Below, one piece after another: positions 15,380 to 23,807 of a stretch of 64,000 bases of DNA (position 1 is the stretch's first letter; every line of letters starts with the position of its first letter). The stretch is from DASRDS01 sp035570055. Its GTDB lineage: Bacteria > Gemmatimonadota > Gemmatimonadetes > Gemmatimonadales > Gemmatimonadaceae. The stretch is from the NCBI GenBank assembly GCA_035570055.1, contig DATMLM010000045.1:1-64000 (forward strand), given 5' to 3'. The translations under genes and the position numbers were made by a program. Below the pieces are notes generated by a model. That model was not told where the DNA came from, did not search any database, and saw nothing but the letters and a program-made list of their open reading frames with translations.

Positions 15380-17587
15380 CGCGCGCGTAACCCACCACGC
15401 GGCGGCCGAGCCGAGCAGGATGCCGATGCCCGTGAGCGCGAGCGCGTGGCGCAGAACGTTGGCGATGACGTGCCCGTGCGTCGCACCGAGCGCGAGCCGT
15501 ATGCCGATCTCGCGCCGACGCTGGGCGACGACGTACGCCAGTACGCTATAGATCCCCACGACGCCGAGCACGAGCGCCACGACGGCGAAGAGCGATGCCA
15601 GGAGCGTCGAGAACCGCGTCGAGCCGACGGTGCGGTTGACGCGCGTCGTCATCGTTTGCACGTCGGACACGGCCGCGGTCGGATCGACCGAGTAGATCGC
15701 GCGCCGCATCGCGCCCGCCAGCACGCCCGGATCGCCGGCGGCGCGCACCTCGGCGAACACGAACGGCTCCCCACACTGCACATACGGGAAGTACACAGCC
15801 GGCGGCTCGTCTTTCGCGAGTCCGTGCAGCCTGACCGAGTCGACAATGCCAACGATCGGGACTGTGTCGGGGCCCATCACCAGGCGCTGACCGATCGGAT
15901 CACGCCCGGCGAAGTACTTCCGGGAAAACAAGCGATCCACGACCGCGATCTCCGACGAGTGCCGCTCATCGGTCGGTAAGATCCCCCGTCCTCGCAGGAT
16001 CGGGATGCCCATCGTGCGGAAGTACTCCGAAGTGACGCACATGTACGCGACGACCGGCTTGTGCGCCGGATCGGGCGGCGGATCGCCCACGATCGAGAAC
16101 ATGAGGCCGAACTGATATACGCCCGGGAGATTCGAGCTCACACTCGCGGAGCGGATGCCCGGCACGGCCGCCAGACGATCGACCGCGGTCGTGATGAACG
16201 TGGCGATAGTTCCCGTATCGGAGCGGAGTGGCAATGATAATTGCGCCGTCAGCACGCCCTCCGGTTGAAAGCCGAGATCGAGGTGACGGAAGCGCTCGAA
16301 GCTTTTGACGAACAATCCGGCGCCGGTCAGGAGGAGCAGCGCGACCGCCACTTGCAGGACGACCAGCGCGTTCTGGAGTCGATGGTGGCGCGCCGTGCCT
16401 GTCCCGCGCCCACCGTCTTTCACCACGTCGGCAACATTGCCACGCGACGCGCGCCATGCGGGCAGTACGCCGAACAGCAACATGGTTACCAGCGTCGCGA
16501 GCGCGCAAAATGCGACGACCCGTGCGTCGACACCGACTTGATCCAATCTCGGGAGATCGGGCGGCGCCAGCACGCGAAGGGCGCGCGCACCGCCAAACGC
16601 CAACGCCACGCCGCCCGCGCAGCCGGCCGCGCCGAGCACGAGCGCCTCCAACACGAGGTCGCGCACCAGTCGCCCACGCGACGCCCCCAGTGCGGTGCGC
16701 ACCGCCAGCTCGCGCTCACGCGCCAGGTACCGAACGAGGAACAGGTTCGCGAGGTTGGCCGCGCCAATCAGTAGTACGCAGCCCGCGGCCGCGAGCAGCA
16801 TGAGCAAGGCGGGCCTCACGGCCCCTAGCACAGTGTCGAGCAATGCCTTGGTCACGACGGTGAAGCCGGCGTCGTCCTCGGGATACGCAGCCGCCAACCG
16901 CGAGGCTATCGTCTCCAACTCGCGCTGAGCGCCCTGCTGCGTGACGCCGGGCGCGAGCCGCCCGTACACGTCAAGGGAGTTGGGGCCGCGATCGGCCGGG
17001 TCGTTAGCCTTTACGGTGAGCTGAGTCCAGATCGCGTTGTCGCCCGGCAGTCCGGGCGGCATCACGCCCACAATGACGCACGGGCTCCCATTCAGCGTGA
17101 GCGTCGAGCCGACCGTCATGCCCGATCGGCGAGAGTACCCGTAGCTGATCACGACCTCGGCGGTCCCGCCCGAATCCGGAGAGAGCCCTCGCCCAAGCAC
17201 GGGCGTCAGGCCGAGCACCGGGAAATAGGAGGGCGTGACCACGAGTCCTTGCAGACGCTCGGGTGGTCCGATACCCGTTGCCGTTCTATTGCCCAACCCC
17301 GACGCGGCGAGCGCCGAGAAGGCCGTCGTCTGCGCCTGGTATTCGAGGAAATCTCCCGGCGTCATCCGGACGGCGGCCATGCCGCGCGCCGGGTTGCTGC
17401 GGGCGATCCAGAACACCCGGTCCGCATCGCGGTACGGGAAGGCCTTGAGGAGAACGCCGTCGACTATGCTGTAGAGGGATGCCGTAGCGCCGATCGCGAT
17501 GGCCAACGTAAGGGTGGCCGCGATCGTGAAGGCCGGGCCGCTCCGCAGCCGGCGGAGGACATGCCGGAACTCACGCATGTCCTCCAA
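15233..17587 (-). CDS. ADOP-type ABC transporter permease (MacB_PCD-FtsX twice)
   Basis: 784 residues. An N-terminal transmembrane helix (AFTIAATLTLAIAIGATASLYS) and MacB periplasmic core are followed by a three-helix FtsX domain (LLMLLAAAGCVLLIGAANLANLF), a second helix plus core (FQPEGVLTAQLSLP), and a final FtsX domain ending TRVNAAVVLS. This duplicated architecture and the NPARG/MTPGDFLEY motifs are those of the acidobacterial duplicated orphan permease (ADOP) family, which lacks an adjacent ATPase, as here. The usual 70-90-residue cytosolic N-terminal PadR-like domain is absent. The role is unknown; lipoprotein, antibiotic or peptide export are possible. The 3' end overlaps the convergent KimA-like gene by 147 bp. 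Confidence 0.9.
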   Translation of the reverse strand: MEDMREFRHVLRRLRSGPAFTIAATLTLAIAIGATASLYSIVDGVLLKAFPYRDADRVFWIARSNPARGMAAVRMTPGDFLEYQAQTTAFSALAASGLGNRTATGIGPPERLQGLVVTPSYFPVLGLTPVLGRGLSPDSGGTAEVVISYGYSRRSGMTVGSTLTLNGSPCVIVGVMPPGLPGDNAIWTQLTVKANDPADRGPNSLDVYGRLAPGVTQQGAQRELETIASRLAAAYPEDDAGFTVVTKALLDTVLGAVRPALLMLLAAAGCVLLIGAANLANLFLVRYLARERELAVRTALGASRGRLVRDLVLEALVLGAAGCAGGVALAFGGARALRVLAPPDLPRLDQVGVDARVVAFCALATLVTMLLFGVLPAWRASRGNVADVVKDGGRGTGTARHHRLQNALVVLQVAVALLLLTGAGLFVKSFERFRHLDLGFQPEGVLTAQLSLPLRSDTGTIATFITTAVDRLAAVPGIRSASVSSNLPGVYQFGLMFSIVGDPPPDPAHKPVVAYMCVTSEYFRTMGIPILRGRGILPTDERHSSEIAVVDRLFSRKYFAGRDPIGQRLVMGPDTVPIVGIVDSVRLHGLAKDEPPAVYFPYVQCGEPFVFAEVRAAGDPGVLAGAMRRAIYSVDPTAAVSDVQTMTTRVNRTVGSTRFSTLLASLFAVVALVLGVVGIYSVLAYVVAQRRREIGIRLALGATHGHVIANVLRHALALTGIGILLGSAAAWWVTRALSGLFLGVSPHDPAAFLGAAGLFTGVALLAASVPAFRTTRVNAAVVLS

Positions 17588-17605
17588 TATGGGCCGACTT
17601 TCGCG

Positions 17606-18934
17606 CTAGACTAGTGCGCCGTTTCGGCGCTTCGGCGTCTCGCCGTGAAACTGCTCTTTCTCGGTCGAGCCCTCGAGCGCACCGGTCGACGCTTTGCCGC
17701 CCGTCACGGTGTTGAGCACGAGGTCGAAGTAGCCGGTGCCAGCCTCGCGCTGGTGCTTCGTCGCCGTATACCCGTCTTTTTCGCGCTCGAACTCCCGCTC
17801 CTGCACCTGGACGTAGGCGGTCATTCCCTCGTCGCGATAGGCCGCGGCGAGCTCGAAGGTCTCGAGGTTGATCAAGTGCCAGCCGGCGAGCGTGATGAAC
17901 TGGAACTTGTAGCCCATAGCCGCGAGCTCCTGTTGGAAGCTCGCGATCGTCTCGGGGTCGAGATGGCGCTGCCAGTTGAACGACGGTGAGCAGTTGTAGG
18001 CGAGGAGCTTCCCGGGGAACTTGGCGTGAACGCCTTCGGCGAACCTGCGCGCCTCGTCGAGATCCGGAGTCGACGTTTCACACCACAGCATATCGACGTA
18101 CGGCGCGTAGGCGATGGCTCGGGTGATCGCGCTGTCCAGCGATCCCTTCACCGCGTAGTACCCCTCCGCGGTCCGTTCGCCGGTCATGAAGGGCGCATCA
18201 CCCTCGTCGATGTCACTCGTCAGCAACGTCGCCGAGAGCGCGTCCGTACGAGCAACGATCACCGTGGGAACGCCGAGAACGTCAGCCGCGAGCCGCGCGG
18301 CGGCGAGCGTCCGAACGAATTGCGATGCCGGGACGAGCACCTTGCCACCCATGTGCCCGCACTTCTTCTCTGATGCGAGTTGGTCCTCGAAGTGGACACC
18401 AGCCGCACCCGCCTCGATCATCGACTTGGTCAGCTCGAACGCATGGATAGGACCGCCGAACCCCGCCTCGGCGTCCGCCACGATCGGCGCGAGCCAGTCG
18501 CGGTCAGTGCCGGTCCGCCCCTCGCTCCACTCGATCTGATCGGCCCGCATGAGGGCGTTGTTGAGGCGACGAACCAACATCGGAACGCTGTTCGACGGAT
18601 ACAGCGACTGATCGGGATAGGTCTGCGCCGCGAGATTCGCGTCCGCGGCCACCTGCCAGCCACTGAGGTAGATGGCGTCCAGTCCCGCCTTCACCATCTG
18701 GACGGCCTGCGCGCCCGTGAGCGCGCCAAACGTATGGATGTACTCCTTGGAGTGGAGGAGACTCCAGAGGCGCTCGGCCCCATGCCGGGCCAGCGTCTCT
18801 TCGACCTGCACCGATCCGCGCAGCCGAACCACCTCCTCGGCCGTGTAGTCTCTACGGATCCCCCGCCACCGGCTGTCTGTATCCCACAGGCGCTTGAGCG
18901 CCGTCACCTGCGCGTCGAACTCGATGCGGCTCAT
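17606..18934 (-). CDS. aceA: Isocitrate lyase
   Basis: 442 residues, normal for bacterial ICL. It cleaves isocitrate to succinate and glyoxylate, the first step of the glyoxylate shunt. The catalytic motif is KKCGHMGGK, with the active-site cysteine; other signatures are YLSGWQVAADAN, YPDQSLYPSNSVP, WLAPIVADAEAGFGG, MLWCETSTPD, LAYNCSPSFNW and FITLAGWH. The start is ATG 18934 behind GGGGAGA; an open frame runs 15 codons further upstream without a ribosome-binding site. Malate synthase is not in the window. The regulator AceK and isocitrate dehydrogenase are encoded at 25294-28207, so branch-point control is present in the same region. Confidence 0.97.
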   Translation of the reverse strand: MSRIEFDAQVTALKRLWDTDSRWRGIRRDYTAEEVVRLRGSVQVEETLARHGAERLWSLLHSKEYIHTFGALTGAQAVQMVKAGLDAIYLSGWQVAADANLAAQTYPDQSLYPSNSVPMLVRRLNNALMRADQIEWSEGRTGTDRDWLAPIVADAEAGFGGPIHAFELTKSMIEAGAAGVHFEDQLASEKKCGHMGGKVLVPASQFVRTLAAARLAADVLGVPTVIVARTDALSATLLTSDIDEGDAPFMTGERTAEGYYAVKGSLDSAITRAIAYAPYVDMLWCETSTPDLDEARRFAEGVHAKFPGKLLAYNCSPSFNWQRHLDPETIASFQQELAAMGYKFQFITLAGWHLINLETFELAAAYRDEGMTAYVQVQEREFEREKDGYTATKHQREAGTGYFDLVLNTVTGGKASTGALEGSTEKEQFHGETPKRRNGALV

Positions 18935-19045
18935 TACGTCTCCCCGGTTCAGTTGTTGATAACCCAGGGACGCGTGCAATGGCTGTGCCTCTTGGTCAGC
19001 CAGTCGCTACAACGGGATATCCGGCTAACTGTGGCAGCCGTACAA

Positions 19046-19408
19046 CTATTTGTCGCAAACGGGGACAGCCTCCGGACCGGTCAACCCCTGCGCTTGTGTC
19101 TTTGGCGGCGAAACCTGACCGACATAGATCACACAACTTTTCCCAGCCGCACCGCTGGCCGTGGCACTCGCCGCCCACCCATTGGCGGTCGAAGGGCCCA
19201 AGGTAACGGTTACACCGGCCGAGGGCTTGTAGGATGTCAGGTCGCTGACACTGCTCGCGTACTTTTTATTCTTCGCGTGGTAGACCTCGTTGAGGCTGAC
19301 CAGCTTTCTCAGATCGGCCTTGGCGCCAGCCAACGCGTCCTGTGCGCGAGCCATCGACGTGATGGCCATCATCGTTCCCGCCAATAACACCAATCGACCC
19401 ATTCGCAT
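19046..19408 (-). CDS. Secreted protein resembling a type IV pilin globular domain
   Basis: 120 residues. A signal peptide (RLVLLAGTMMAITSMARAQ) replaces the usual prepilin helix. The mature part AKADLRKLVSLNEVYHAKNKKY, SSVSDLTSYKPSAGVTVTLG and a C-terminal cysteine pair (SCVIYVG and PVCDK) resembles the alpha1C-beta portion of minor pilins, in which an N-terminal helix leads to an E-x-Y-H-x-x-x-x-x-Y motif and a disulfide loop. A prepilin peptidase site (G/A-FxxxE) is absent, so it is probably a soluble periplasmic protein. ATG at 19408 follows an AGGAGG at six bases. It is divergent from the ABC exporter at 19464. Confidence 0.65.
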   Translation of the reverse strand: MRMGRLVLLAGTMMAITSMARAQDALAGAKADLRKLVSLNEVYHAKNKKYASSVSDLTSYKPSAGVTVTLGPSTANGWAASATASGAAGKSCVIYVGQVSPPKTQAQGLTGPEAVPVCDK

Positions 19409-19463
19409 TCACGCCTCCTGAGCACGATACTTGTGTCCTTATCGAGGAGTATAACCCCCGAGC
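19409..19463. promoter_or_regulatory. Divergent promoter region with shared GTATAAC core
   Basis: The 55 bp between the secreted pilin-like gene (minus) and the ABC exporter (plus) contain GAGTATAACC. Read on plus, TATAAC ends eight bases before the ATG at 19464. Read on minus, it gives TATACT ahead of AGGAGG and the ATG at 19408. A single AT-rich block may serve as the -10 box in both directions. No convincing -35 box is visible. Confidence 0.35.
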
Positions 19464-21386
19464 ATGCCGCCTCGTTATTCGACAGCCGAAGTACCGGTAT
19501 ACGGCTCCTCCCCACCGAAGAACGGCACGGGGGACACGTCGAGCCCGACGTGGCGCGACCGCGTCGACGCCCTCCGCTACTTCCCGGCGCTGGTCCGCCT
19601 GATCTGGAGTACGGGGCCGGTCCTGTCGATCCTGATGGTCATCCTGCGGGCCGTGCGCTCGCTCACGCCGCTGTTCGAGCTCTACATCGCCCGGCTGATC
19701 GTCGACACCGTCGTCGCGTCTCGCCTGCACGGCGCCGACTGGATGCGCCTGATCCATCTCTTCCTGTCAGCGATCGCGGTCGCCATCACCAGCGACCTCC
19801 TCGCCCGCGGCTCGATCCTGGTCGAGAGCTTGATGGGCGATCTCTTCGCGAACCGGACCAGCGTGCGGATCATGGAGCACGCGGCGACCCTCGATCTCGC
19901 GCAGTTCGAGGACCCGGCGTTCTACGACCTGTTGGAGCGCGCCCGCCGCGAATCCACCGGCCGTATCGGGCTTTTCTCGCAGGCGCTCGCGATGGCGCAG
20001 GACGTCATCACGCTCCTCACGCTCAGCACCGCGATGATCGTGTTCAACCCGTGGCTGCTGCTGGTGCTCGGCGTGACCGTGCTCCCGAGCTTCATCGGCG
20101 AGACGCACTTCGCCGGCCTCGGGTACTCGTTGCTGTTCCGCTGGACCCCACAGCGGCGCATGCTCGAGTACCTCCGCTTCGTCGGCGCGAGTGACCGCAC
20201 GGCGAAAGAGGTCCAGATGTTCGGCCTCGCCCCGTGGTTGACCGAACGCTATCGGGTGTTGTCCCAGCAGTTCTACGAGGAGAATCGCTCGCTCTCGCAA
20301 CGACGCGCCGCGGTGAGCGCGTCGCTCTCGCTGCTCGGCACGTTCGGCTACTACTCGGCCTATGGATTGATTCTCTACGACACGGTTCGCGGCTTCGTGA
20401 CGATCGGCACGATGACATTCCTGGCCGCGTCGTTCTCACAAAGCCGGGATATCATTCAACGCCTCTTGCTCGGCGCGACCGAGGTCTATCAACAGATTCT
20501 GTATCTGCGCGACCTGTTCCTGTTCTTCGAGATCAAGCCGACGATTGTCAATCGCCCGAATGCGCGACCGGTCCCACGACCGCTGCGCGAGGGCTTCGTG
20601 TTCGAGAACGTCGGATTCCAGTATCCGGGCAGCGAGCGCTGGGCCATTCGTCACGTGAGCTTCGCCCTGCATCCCGGCGAGCGCCTGGCGCTCGTTGGCG
20701 AGAACGGCGCCGGCAAGACGACGCTGACCAAGCTCATTGCCCGCCTCTACGATCCGACCGAAGGGCGCGTGCTGCTCGACGGCGTCGATCTCCGGGAATA
20801 TGACTTGACCGAGCTGCGCCACGCGATCGGCGTCATCTTCCAGGATTTCGTGCGGTACGACCTGCGGTTCGACGAGAACATCGGCGTCGGCAAGATCGAT
20901 GAGACCCAGGACTATCTCACGCGCGCGGTTGCGGCCACGAACGGCTCGGCCCCACCGGTGCCTGGAACGATCGAGTCCGCGGCCCACGACTCGCTGGCCG
21001 ACACCCTGCTGCCTCGCCTCCCAGCAGGGTACGCCCAGATACTCGGCCGGCGTTTCGAGGACGGCGTCGACCTCTCCGGCGGCGAATGGCAGAAAGTCGC
21101 GCTCGCCCGCGCCTATTTGCGCGACGCGCAACTGCTGATTCTCGATGAGCCCACCGCCGCTCTCGACGCGAGGGCCGAGTTCGAGGTCTTTGAACGGTTC
21201 TCCGAGCTGACACGGGGGCGGATGGCCATTCTGATCTCGCACCGGTTCTCGACGGTTCGCATGGCGGACCGGATTCTCGTGCTCAGCAAGGCCCATCTCG
21301 TGGAGCAAGGCACCCACGAGGAGCTTCTCGCCAAGGGTGGGCTCTACGCCGAGCTCTTCACCATGCAGGCGGCCGGCTATAAGTGA
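19464..21386 (+). CDS. ABC transporter, fused permease and ATPase (exporter)
   Basis: 640 residues. A ~40-residue polar leader precedes a six-helix ABC exporter membrane domain (~50-330) and a nucleotide-binding domain (~370-640) with Walker A GENGAGKTT, Q-loop GVIFQDFVRYD, signature LSGGEWQK, Walker B LLILDEPTAALD and switch ISHRF. It is probably a homodimeric lipid, peptide or drug exporter; the substrate is not predictable. The C-loop variant LSGGEWQK and the EIKP linker are seen in the HlyB/MsbA-like family involved in peptide or lantibiotic export. Its TGA overlaps the convergent lytic transglycosylase by 10 bp. The start is ATG 19464; the promoter is the divergent GTATAAC block. Confidence 0.9.
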   Translation: MPPRYSTAEVPVYGSSPPKNGTGDTSSPTWRDRVDALRYFPALVRLIWSTGPVLSILMVILRAVRSLTPLFELYIARLIVDTVVASRLHGADWMRLIHLFLSAIAVAITSDLLARGSILVESLMGDLFANRTSVRIMEHAATLDLAQFEDPAFYDLLERARRESTGRIGLFSQALAMAQDVITLLTLSTAMIVFNPWLLLVLGVTVLPSFIGETHFAGLGYSLLFRWTPQRRMLEYLRFVGASDRTAKEVQMFGLAPWLTERYRVLSQQFYEENRSLSQRRAAVSASLSLLGTFGYYSAYGLILYDTVRGFVTIGTMTFLAASFSQSRDIIQRLLLGATEVYQQILYLRDLFLFFEIKPTIVNRPNARPVPRPLREGFVFENVGFQYPGSERWAIRHVSFALHPGERLALVGENGAGKTTLTKLIARLYDPTEGRVLLDGVDLREYDLTELRHAIGVIFQDFVRYDLRFDENIGVGKIDETQDYLTRAVAATNGSAPPVPGTIESAAHDSLADTLLPRLPAGYAQILGRRFEDGVDLSGGEWQKVALARAYLRDAQLLILDEPTAALDARAEFEVFERFSELTRGRMAILISHRFSTVRMADRILVLSKAHLVEQGTHEELLAKGGLYAELFTMQAAGYK

Positions 21387-23329
21387 TACAGCGCGGCGTA
21401 GAGATCGCGCCCGCGCATGATCGCCCGCACGTAGTCCCGCGTCTCGGTGAACGGGATGCGCTCGACGAAGACTTCAGGGTCGTTCGTGCCTTTGCGGACG
21501 CTCCAGAGCGTCACACGCGACGGTCCCGCATTGTAGGCAGCGAGCCCTCGCACCAGTATGCCGTGCTCTTGCTCCAGGAACGTCGCGAAGTGTGCGACCC
21601 CGAGTGAGATATTGACGTCGGGCTGATCGAGCACCGCCGGATCCCAAGGGCCGCTGACATTGTGACTCCGCGCGAGATCGCGGCCGATGCCAGGCATGAT
21701 TTGCATGAGGCCGCGAGCGCCGACCGGAGACGCGGCGTTGGCCGTAAAATTGGACTCCTGGCGAATGACCGCCGCGACGAGCGCCGGATCGAGCGATGCC
21801 GCTTTGGCATCCGCCGCGATCTTGTCGCCGTAGAGCAATGGGAAGATCAGCCGATAGACGCGCGTGTCGGTGCGGGCACTGTCGCCCCGAGCGAGGAGGC
21901 GCCAGCCGAACGCGATCCCGCGTGAGGCATCGCCGGCGCGAGCGAGCGCCGTGCCGGTGGCGAGGAGATCCGTGTACGTCCCCGACGTCGTGCGCGCCAC
22001 GCGGTCAGTCTCGAACTTGGCTTCGACGTCCATGCCCAGCTCATTGAGCAGCGTTGCGCGCCCCAGCGCGCTGTCCGTCGCGGCGCCAACCGGAGGGGGT
22101 GTCGTGTCGGCGCCGAGCGTGGGAACGGGCGCGTGGCCATCGAGGCGGAGCCCACTGAGGCCGGCGTAGTATGACAACGGCTCGCCGGCGATGATCGCCC
22201 GCCAGCGAATGCGCGCCGCGCCGGTGTCGCCGGCCGCGGCCCACGCGCGCGCCGCCCAATACTTCGCGGCGATCGCGTCTTCGGCGTGCGCGGTGATGGC
22301 GAGGCCGTCCCATACGCGCGCGGCCGCACGATACCGGCCCGCGACGAACGTGATCAGTCCCAGCCGAAACCGTGCCTTGCCCGCCATCGTGGACGTCGGG
22401 AATCGGTCGGCAATCGCCAGGTACGCGGCTCGGGCGCCCGCGTCGTTCCCGTCGTCGGTCGCGAGATCGGCCAACAGCGCCAGTGCGTTCCCCGCCGAGG
22501 TATCCTTGGGCGCCGCCGCCACCAGTCGCCGCAGGACGGCTCTCGCGCCGGTCTTGTCTCCGCCCGCCACGAGGGTTCGGCCCCGCTGATACATGGCCGC
22601 GTGCGCGAGCGCCGCTGGCGTGGTCACGCGCGTGAATTGCTTCACGGCATCGGCCGTCCGGTGCAACCGCTCGAGTGCCACGCCGTACGCGAAGCGCTCG
22701 GTCGGCGTCAGCGGCCCGGCCGAGTCGAGGCGAACGAACGCCTGGACGGCGCGCGCGGGAGCGGCGCTCATGGCCGCGACGCGCTCGATATCCAGCGGCA
22801 GCGGAGCGCACAGGCGATCCCCGATGTCGAGTGCCGAGCGCGCGTCCGGGCCGCCGGTATGCGCGAGGGCGAACTGCTCGATGTCGCTGCAAAGCGCAAA
22901 GTGGCCCGACGTGTCGCTCGATGCAGCGCGCGCGTGGAGCGCCTCGGCGTGCGAGCCGAGGGAGTCGTAGGCGCGGGCGGCGCCGGCGAAGTCTCCCGTC
23001 CGCTCGCGGGCGAGCGCTTCAGTCCACGGGATGCGCGAGCGCGCGACGTCGGTGTGGACCGAGGCGTAGTCTCGCGCGCGCGTGCCGGTATCGGCTGTCA
23101 CACCCGCGGCGCGCAACCAGAGCCAATCGGAGATTGTTGGGAGGAGCGCCGCGGCGGTTTCATACGCCGAGCGCGCGGAGTCCAGGGAATTGGCGCGATC
23201 GAATGCGCGGGCGGCGAAGACGAGCGACGCCGCTGGAGTCCGAACGGGAGCCTCGGGAGTTTGTGCCGCAGCCGGCGCGGCCACGCTCGTGCCCAGCACG
23301 AGCGCCCAAGCTGCTCGCGTTCTACTCAG
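21377..23329 (-). CDS. slt: Soluble lytic murein transglycosylase (Slt70-like) with TPR-like superhelix
   Basis: 650 residues. It cleaves peptidoglycan glycan strands in the periplasm. The N-terminal ~500 residues are Ala-rich helical repeats (a TPR/Slt U-domain), with tetratricopeptide-like units around ~260-345. The C-terminal SLT domain has the catalytic glutamate in IRQESNF, then GARGLMQIMPGIG, NISLGVAHF and AAYNAGPSRV. The first standard start (GTG 23299) leaves only a truncated signal peptide (LGTSVAAPAAAQ). Starting at the CTG 23329-23327, which overlaps the infA TGA, gives a complete signal peptide, SRTRAAWALVLGTSVAAPAA. The CTG start is inferred and has no obvious Shine-Dalgarno; if wrong, use 21377-23299. 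Confidence 0.9.
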   Translation of the reverse strand: MSRTRAAWALVLGTSVAAPAAAQTPEAPVRTPAASLVFAARAFDRANSLDSARSAYETAAALLPTISDWLWLRAAGVTADTGTRARDYASVHTDVARSRIPWTEALARERTGDFAGAARAYDSLGSHAEALHARAASSDTSGHFALCSDIEQFALAHTGGPDARSALDIGDRLCAPLPLDIERVAAMSAAPARAVQAFVRLDSAGPLTPTERFAYGVALERLHRTADAVKQFTRVTTPAALAHAAMYQRGRTLVAGGDKTGARAVLRRLVAAAPKDTSAGNALALLADLATDDGNDAGARAAYLAIADRFPTSTMAGKARFRLGLITFVAGRYRAAARVWDGLAITAHAEDAIAAKYWAARAWAAAGDTGAARIRWRAIIAGEPLSYYAGLSGLRLDGHAPVPTLGADTTPPPVGAATDSALGRATLLNELGMDVEAKFETDRVARTTSGTYTDLLATGTALARAGDASRGIAFGWRLLARGDSARTDTRVYRLIFPLLYGDKIAADAKAASLDPALVAAVIRQESNFTANAASPVGARGLMQIMPGIGRDLARSHNVSGPWDPAVLDQPDVNISLGVAHFATFLEQEHGILVRGLAAYNAGPSRVTLWSVRKGTNDPEVFVERIPFTETRDYVRAIMRGRDLYAALYHL

Positions 23330-23547
23330 GCTTTGTGGCGGTACGTGATGCGGCCGCGAGTGAGGTCGTACGGGGAGACTTCGATCTTCACGCGGTCGCC
23401 CGCCAGTACGCGGATACGGAAGCGGCGCATGTTCCCGCCGAGGGTCGTCAAAACGTCATGGCCGTTGTCCATCACGACGCGGAACGTCGCGTTCGGCAAT
23501 ACTTCGGCTACGGTGCCTTCGAGCTCGATTGCTTCTTGTTTCGCCAT
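23326..23547 (-). CDS. infA: Translation initiation factor IF-1
   Basis: 73 residues, one OB-fold domain (MAKQEAIELEGTVAEVLPNA, then LAGDRVKIEVSPYDLTRGRITYRHK), the normal length. It binds the 30S A site during initiation. The start is ATG 23547 behind GGAGA; a longer frame from 23598 lacks homology. In most genomes infA sits within or near the spc ribosomal-protein operon; here it stands alone between slt and the 23641-23807 element. Confidence 0.97.
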   Translation of the reverse strand: MAKQEAIELEGTVAEVLPNATFRVVMDNGHDVLTTLGGNMRRFRIRVLAGDRVKIEVSPYDLTRGRITYRHKA

Positions 23548-23697
23548 AGGTCTCCGGTGTGAGATCTTAACGGTAACAGACCTTTTACCGCGCCGCAACG
23601 TAACCCGTTGTCACGACTCGCCCTGAAGGCTTCAACCGGATATATTGTCCACATGTCCACCCCTCATGTTGAACCCAATTCGAGAGGAGGTGATCCT

Positions 23698-23739
23698 TTG
23701 TCTAGCCTTACGGTGGTACGGATCGCCGGAGCCTACTGA
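23698..23739 (+). CDS. Putative 13-residue peptide with perfect ribosome-binding site
   Basis: TTG (23698-23700) to TGA (23737-23739) encodes MSSLTVVRIAGAY. The AGGAGG sits seven bases upstream, the ideal spacing, and the complementarity to 16S rRNA extends to 12 bases, much stronger than for any other gene here. The GGAGC of its last codons is part of a sequence repeated in the terminator 5' arm. The peptide has no recognisable family and may matter only for ribosome positioning. Another frame (ATG 23666 or GTG 23690) stays open through the terminator and is antisense to the protease gene, so it was not chosen. Confidence 0.4.
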   Translation: MSSLTVVRIAGAY

Positions 23740-23768
23740 GCGGTCCAACCGCCTGGTGTGGTTTAGTG

Positions 23769-23807
23769 GCTCGCCGGAGCGTACGGGCGCTCCGGCGAGC
23801 TTTTTTT
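23769..23807 (+). terminator. Strong intrinsic terminator
   Basis: A 13-bp perfect stem (GCTCGCCGGAGCG with CGCTCCGGCGAGC), a six-base loop TACGGG and seven thymines (23801-23807). It ends the 23641-23807 transcript. The TAA stop of the convergent HtrA-like gene (23808-23806) lies in the T tract. An upstream copy of TCGCCGGAGC (23723-23732) could compete for the 3' arm. Confidence 0.9.

Larger units (their letters stand above)
23641..23807 (+). ncRNA. Compact small transcript with maximal Shine-Dalgarno and intrinsic terminator
   Basis: A short free-standing transcription unit. A TATATT sequence (23641-23646) could be the -10 box. AGGAGGTGATCC (23685-23696) is perfectly complementary over 12 bases to the conserved 16S rRNA 3' end. 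A 13-codon reading frame (23698-23739) follows, then a small hairpin GCGGTCCAACCGC (23740-23752) and a strong intrinsic terminator. Nothing further downstream is on the plus strand. It may be a leader-peptide RNA, an sRNA that titrates 30S subunits, or a small-protein mRNA. Family unknown to me; boundaries are inferred. Confidence 0.55.
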
